A DNA stretch of 64,000 nucleotides from Kocuria marina (GTDB lineage Bacteria > Actinomycetota > Actinomycetes > Actinomycetales > Micrococcaceae): assembly GCF_000786655.1 (NCBI RefSeq), contig NZ_JROM01000011.1:124001-188000 (forward strand), written 5' to 3'. Made by a program: the position numbers and the translations under genes. The first letter of the stretch is position 1; each line of letters starts with the position of its first letter. Below the pieces are notes generated by a model. It did no database searches. It had not been told where the DNA came from and saw only the letters and a program-made list of their open reading frames with translations. This document shows positions 60,104 through 64,000 of this stretch, in pieces.

Positions 60104-62549
60104 ACCGGCCATTGCCGAGCCGCAGGTGCACGGGCCGCTGCGTGATCTGGACCTGCAGATCACGGGCATGACGTGCGCGTCCTGCGTGGGGCGGATCGAA
60201 CGGAAGCTACGCAAGATCGACGGCGTGGATCCCGCGGTCAACCTGGCCCTGGAGTCCGCGTCCGTCAAGGTCCCCGGGGACGTCTCCGACGAGCAGATCC
60301 TGGACACCATCCGCAACGCCGGTTACGGCGCCGAGATCACGGGTGGGGATCGCGTCCAGCGGGCCTCCGCTCCTGCCGAAGCGCCCGGACAAGCCGACGA
60401 CGCCGCGCGGCCGGGTAGGCGGGCTGCGGCGTCGTCGTCCCGTTCAGCGGCGGGAACGAACGGCGCCCCCGCGAACGGCGCATCCCCCGAGGGGAATGCG
60501 ACCACCGCGCAGGACGACGAGGAGGCCCGGCGGGCCGAGAACGAGCACCGCGACCCCGCGCTCGAAACCACTCCCGCGCAACGGCGCATGAGCGACCTCA
60601 AGAAGCGGTTCATCGTGGCCGCGATCTTCTCCGTGCCGGTCTTCATGATCTCCATGGTCCCCGGCGCGCAGTTCCCCCACTGGGGCTGGGTGGCCGCGCT
60701 GCTGACACTGCCCGTGGTGACCTGGGCGGCCTGGCCGTTCCACAAGGCCACCGCCGTGAACGCGCGCCACCTCTCCACGACCATGGACACCCTCGTGTCC
60801 CTGGGCGTGGCCGCGGCCTACCTGTTCTCGCTGGGCCACCTGCTCGTGGAACCGGACATGACCGCCCACGCCCACCCGGGCATGGCCATGGACATGTCCA
60901 GCCACCAGCTGTACTTCGAGTCCGCGGCCATCATCACCACGTTCTTGTTGCTGGGCCGCTGGCTCGAGGCGCGCGCCAAATCCCGCTCGGGTGAGGCACT
61001 CAAGGCGTTGCTGGACCTGGGCGCTCAACAGGCCACCGTGGTGGATCCGGGCGGCACCGAACGCACGGTGCCCGTGTCCGAACTGCGCGTGGGAGACACC
61101 TTCACGGTGCGCCCGGGCGAGAAAATCGCCACGGATGCCGTGGTCGTGGAGGGCGAATCCGCCGTGGACGCCTCCATGCTCACCGGGGAATCCGTTCCCG
61201 TGGAGGTGGGCCCGGGTGATGAGCTCACGGGTGCCACCGTGAACACCACGGGTCGCCTGCTGGCGCGAGCCACGCACGTGGGCGCGGACACCGTGCTCGC
61301 CTCCATGAGCCGCACCGTGGCGCGCGCGCAGGCCACCAAGGCCCCCGTGGCGCGCCTCGCCGACCGGATCTCTGCCGTGTTCGTGCCCGTGGTCATGGGT
61401 ATCGCGGTGCTGACCTTCGCGATCTGGTGGCTCGCGTCCGGGGACCTGAACCATGCGTTCGTCGCGGCGGTCTCCGTCCTGGTGATCGCGTGCCCGTGCG
61501 CCCTGGGTCTGGCCACCCCCACGGCCATGCTGACCGGGACCGGACGTGGCGCCCAGCTGGGCATACTGATCACCTCCGCGGAGGTCCTGGAGGACACCCG
61601 CTCGGTGGACACCGTGGTGCTGGACAAGACCGGGACCGTGACCCACGGGGACATGGCCGTCACCGCTGTGACCCCGGTGAACTCGTGGTCGCGGGATCAG
61701 GTCCTGGACCTGGCCGCGGCCGTGGAGAGTTACTCGGAACACCCGATCGCCCACGCGATTACCGCAGCCACGCCCCACCGCTACGAGGTCTCGCGCTTCG
61801 AGTCCGCCCCGGGTGGCGGCGTCAAGGGGTACGTCCCGGACGGCATGAACGCGCGCGCCGTCGTGGTGGGCCGGGAGTCCTGGCTCGCCCAGAACGGGAT
61901 CCGGCTGACCGCGGACGAGTCCGAGGCCCTGCGCCGCGCGCGCGAGGACGGGTTCACCACCATCCTCGTGGCCGTGGATGGCCGTGTGGCCGGGTTCATC
62001 GACCTGCAGGACACCGTGAAGGACGAAGCCCCGGCCGCGATCGCGGAACTCCAGCGTCTTGGCCTGCGCCCGGTACTGCTCACGGGGGACAACGCCGCGG
62101 TGGCCCGTTCCGTGGCCGCCCACGTGGGGATCGCCCCGGAGGACGTGATCGCGGATGTCACCCCGGACGGCAAGGTCCAGGCCGTGGAAGAGCTGCAGTC
62201 GCAGGGCCGCGTGGTGGCCATGGTGGGCGACGGCGTCAATGACGCTCCCGCCCTGACCCGCGCGGATCTGGGCATCGCCATGGGTTCCGGCACGGATGCG
62301 GCCATGCAGGCCGCGGACATCACCGTGGTGCGCAGTGACCTCACCGCCATCCCGCTGGCGATCAGGCTCTCCCGCCGGACGTTGCACATCATCAAGTCCA
62401 ACCTGTTCTGGGCCTTCGCGTACAACACCGTGGCCATCCCGGTGGCGGCCCTGGGGCTGTTGAACCCCATGATCGCGGGCGCCGCCATGGCGTTCAGCTC
62501 GGTGTTCGTGGTGCTGAACTCGCTGCGGCTGAAGCGGTTCGCGCGCTGA
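60090..62549 (+). CDS. copA: Copper-exporting P1B-type ATPase
   Basis: The 819-residue pump moves Cu(I) out of the cell. It has one N-terminal HMA domain (GMTCASC, Cys29 and Cys32) and a 90-residue Asp/Ala/Ser-rich linker. Eight helices follow with the transport motif Cys468-Pro-Cys470, the phosphorylation site D512KTGT, the nucleotide-domain SEHPIAHAI and GDGVND (713-718). The last helices carry YNTVAIP and [15 protein letters not shown], typical of the CopA subgroup. The linker contains a close GACGACGCCGC inverted pair that codes DDAARPG...AASSS. A perfect palindrome ends the operon. Confidence 0.95.
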   Translation: MPSSEPAIAEPQVHGPLRDLDLQITGMTCASCVGRIERKLRKIDGVDPAVNLALESASVKVPGDVSDEQILDTIRNAGYGAEITGGDRVQRASAPAEAPGQADDAARPGRRAAASSSRSAAGTNGAPANGASPEGNATTAQDDEEARRAENEHRDPALETTPAQRRMSDLKKRFIVAAIFSVPVFMISMVPGAQFPHWGWVAALLTLPVVTWAAWPFHKATAVNARHLSTTMDTLVSLGVAAAYLFSLGHLLVEPDMTAHAHPGMAMDMSSHQLYFESAAIITTFLLLGRWLEARAKSRSGEALKALLDLGAQQATVVDPGGTERTVPVSELRVGDTFTVRPGEKIATDAVVVEGESAVDASMLTGESVPVEVGPGDELTGATVNTTGRLLARATHVGADTVLASMSRTVARAQATKAPVARLADRISAVFVPVVMGIAVLTFAIWWLASGDLNHAFVAAVSVLVIACPCALGLATPTAMLTGTGRGAQLGILITSAEVLEDTRSVDTVVLDKTGTVTHGDMAVTAVTPVNSWSRDQVLDLAAAVESYSEHPIAHAITAATPHRYEVSRFESAPGGGVKGYVPDGMNARAVVVGRESWLAQNGIRLTADESEALRRAREDGFTTILVAVDGRVAGFIDLQDTVKDEAPAAIAELQRLGLRPVLLTGDNAAVARSVAAHVGIAPEDVIADVTPDGKVQAVEELQSQGRVVAMVGDGVNDAPALTRADLGIAMGSGTDAAMQAADITVVRSDLTAIPLAIRLSRRTLHIIKSNLFWAFAYNTVAIPVAALGLLNPMIAGAAMAFSSVFVVLNSLRLKRFAR
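60396..60436. repeat. GACGACGCCGC inverted pair inside copA
   Basis: The exact 11-mer (60396-60406) and its reverse complement (60426-60436) are separated by 19 bases in the region coding the HMA-to-membrane linker. The reading frame stays open through the whole hairpin. Confidence 0.85.
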
Positions 62550-62593
62550 CGAGCCGGCCGAAGGGCCGCACGACACGAGTCACGCGTTAAGAA

Positions 62594-62636
62594 AGCGAGG
62601 CCCCCGGGGAACCACTGGTTCCCCGGGGGCCTCGCT
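62594..62636. terminator. Perfect 43-base palindrome after copA
   Basis: Bases 62594-62614 are the exact reverse complement of 62616-62636, leaving one centre base. It sits between copA and the convergent membrane gene and should terminate both. Confidence 0.85.
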
Positions 62637-62662
62637 CTGTCCAGGAGTCTTACGTGCTGCGG

Positions 62663-63112
62663 TCAGCGAGCGCTCGAGCCCGGCTCCTCGCCCTTCGTGT
62701 CCGGGCGCACGCGCTGGCCGAACTGGGGTTCGTCGGTGGTTGCCGCCCCCGCGGCACCGGCGGTACCGGACGACGTCGCCCCCGAGCCCTCCCCGCGCGC
62801 CTGCTCGGCCTGCCTGCGGGCCTTGTTCTCCGCGTAGAGCTTGGCGGAGGAACGGTTCACGCCGGTGCCCTGGCCGAGTTCTTCCGCGTTGGGCTTCTCG
62901 AGCAGCATGAGGGTCGCGCACACCACCACGGAGGCGATGAACGCGATGCCCGCCGCGATCAGGCCCAGGCCCACCCGGGCGGCGTTGTCGGTGCCACCCG
63001 CGGCCACCACGGACACCACCACGAAGGCCACGACCGCCAGAACGGCCGAGATGATCAGAGGCCCCTTGATATCGGTTCTGCGCCGGCCGTTGTGCTCAGT
63101 GCGCTGGGCCAC
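62663..63112 (-). CDS. Small membrane protein with charged C-terminal tail
   Basis: The 149-residue protein starts at GTG 63112 after GGAGGAATCAC. A basic N-terminus precedes two helices (about 18-40 and 48-72). A long charged and disordered tail with KLYAENKARRQAEQARGEG follows. The longer in-frame start lacks a ribosome site. I recognise no named family; similar two-helix proteins occur next to other small membrane genes in actinobacteria. Confidence 0.6.
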   Translation of the reverse strand: MAQRTEHNGRRRTDIKGPLIISAVLAVVAFVVVSVVAAGGTDNAARVGLGLIAAGIAFIASVVVCATLMLLEKPNAEELGQGTGVNRSSAKLYAENKARRQAEQARGEGSGATSSGTAGAAGAATTDEPQFGQRVRPDTKGEEPGSSAR

Positions 63113-63192
63113 GTGATTCCTCCTGGCGGTGGTCGGGGTGCGGGGCGGGGGTAGGGGATCCGCCCGCGAGTTCAACGTGTCAGTCTACGCGC

Positions 63193-63834
63193 TCAGGCCG
63201 TACGGCCCGGGTCCGTCAGGGCCTTGTCCGCTGCCCGCGCATCGTGGCGCAGGCTCAGTGCGGCGATGAGCTGGGTGACGCCGATGATGATGGCCGCACC
63301 GCCCACCACTCCGAGTTCAGCCTTGGTCCCGAGGGTCTCCACGAGCACCATACCCATGGCCGCGAACACGGTCACCACGCCGCACAGCGTCCAATCACGG
63401 CCCAGCGGGAACTGTCCGCGGAAACGCATGCCCAGCACCAGTTCGGTGATCCCGCACAGGCCCAGGATCACGGCGGAGAACAGGACGAAGAGCCAGTCAC
63501 TGCTCGCGACCACCGCGGTGAGCACACCGCCCAGGACGTACAGCACACCGTAGGACTGCGGGATGTTCCGGCTCGGACCCAGGTCCACGTCCTCGCGACG
63601 GTTCAGCCGCAGCTGCAGGAAGATCGCGGAGACACCCGTTCCCACCAGGAAGAACGCCATGACCCACCGGCCCGCCCCGAGGGACGGCTCCTGCCAGAAC
63701 ACGGTCACCGCCGCGAAGATCAGCGCCACCACGGCGCGCAGCAGGGTGGGTCCCCACAGGTCGTGGCGCACATCGGCCCCGCGGGACCTGCCGCGGTCCT
63801 GCCCGCCGTGCGGTGCGGAAATCTGTTGGGGCAC
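63193..63834 (-). CDS. HdeD/DUF308-like membrane protein
   Basis: The 213-residue protein has about six hydrophobic segments in two similar halves and a hydrophilic N-terminus. Loop motifs GITELVLGMRFRG and LVGTGVSAIFLQLRL fit the DUF308/HdeD-type fold loosely. The start is GTG 63834 with AGGAG upstream. Function in acid or envelope stress is family-based inference only. It is in the same direction as the preceding small membrane gene, 80 bases away. Confidence 0.6.
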   Translation of the reverse strand: MPQQISAPHGGQDRGRSRGADVRHDLWGPTLLRAVVALIFAAVTVFWQEPSLGAGRWVMAFFLVGTGVSAIFLQLRLNRREDVDLGPSRNIPQSYGVLYVLGGVLTAVVASSDWLFVLFSAVILGLCGITELVLGMRFRGQFPLGRDWTLCGVVTVFAAMGMVLVETLGTKAELGVVGGAAIIIGVTQLIAALSLRHDARAADKALTDPGRTA

Positions 63835-63897
63835 GCCGAGAACTCCTGAATCAGCCGGGGATGTCCCGCCCAGTCTAACGAGCTTCCCTGGACGGGT

Positions 63898-64000
63898 TCA
63901 GGGCTCTCCCAGCACCTCCCGCAGCAGCCGGGCCCCGCGTTCCACGTCCCGGTCCGGCGCGGTCAGGCCCAGCACCACCCCGCCCCGTTCGTCGACTCCC
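63898..64000 (-). CDS. C-terminal fragment of a gene entering from the right edge
   Basis: The last 34 codons are visible on the - strand and read GVDERGGVVLGLTAPDRDVE, then RGARLLREVLGEP and stop. The pattern GGVVLGLTAPDRD-x-RGARLL resembles the end of PLP-dependent MocR/aminotransferase-type proteins, but this is too little to be sure. Confidence 0.4.
   Translation of the reverse strand, partial: GVDERGGVVLGLTAPDRDVERGARLLREVLGEP

Overview
The window is about 70% G+C, with GTG/ATG starts and the codon use of a high-GC actinobacterium. Gene content and protein style (fused ModB-ModC, GH15/G6PDH-like pair, PutA, CsoR-CopZ-CopA, many DUF559-type proteins) point to Micrococcales, probably Micrococcaceae and perhaps Kocuria. 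That placement is by recollection of protein families, not by a search.

Layout. 1-6.1 kb: end of a medium-chain dehydrogenase/reductase, an SDR, a medium-chain acyl-CoA synthetase, a metal-efflux-type permease, a PAP2-like protein and a small monooxygenase. 6.3-7.4 kb: remains of an ABC exporter. 7.4-10.3 kb: molybdate operon (HTH-Mop regulator, ModA, ModB-ModC fusion). 10.4-19 kb: enoyl-CoA hydratase, NadE, a TPP riboswitch driving an SDR plus an LLM flavin monooxygenase, a two-HKD phospholipase D protein, a membrane protein, exonuclease III and a conserved unknown. 19.1-20.35 kb: a frameshifted DUF559-type nuclease gene between 61-bp inverted repeats. 20.4-28 kb: alpha-glucosidase, lipoprotein, tRNA-Glu/Asp/Phe, universal stress protein, sugar-lactone oxidase and FprA. 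28-34.6 kb: purine permease, spermidine-synthase-like protein, thiamine-binding protein, Pta and AckA. 34.65-36.9 kb: an intact paralogue of the DUF559-type gene between two inverted repeat arrays, one with an exact 129-bp period. 36.9-48.4 kb: DoxX protein, phosphoribosyltransferase, NCS2 permease, ABC-class ATPase, two MFS transporters (one foreign-looking), a tail-anchored unknown, a peptidase with an internal deletion and a VWA protein. 48.5-58 kb: GH15, G6PDH-like, PutA and a second GH15. 58.2-63.8 kb: small membrane proteins, the copper operon csoR-copZ-copA and two membrane proteins. A C-terminal gene fragment runs off the right edge.

The genes are mostly ordinary central metabolism: acetate (Pta-AckA), proline catabolism (PutA), sugar hydrolysis, purine salvage, NAD synthesis, copper and molybdate homeostasis.

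The unusual content is in the repeats. First, two paralogous genes for a predicted PD-(D/E)XK (DUF559) protein each sit between inverted repeats of unrelated sequence, an architecture reminiscent of REP-associated transposase cassettes. Second, an 11-mer, GACGACGCCGC, occurs at least 23 times on either strand. It lies as inverted pairs in intergenic hairpins and inside genes in linker-coding segments, much like palindromic elements that invade genes in frame. Third, a TPP riboswitch controls an SDR/LLM-monooxygenase pair not normally counted as thiamine genes.
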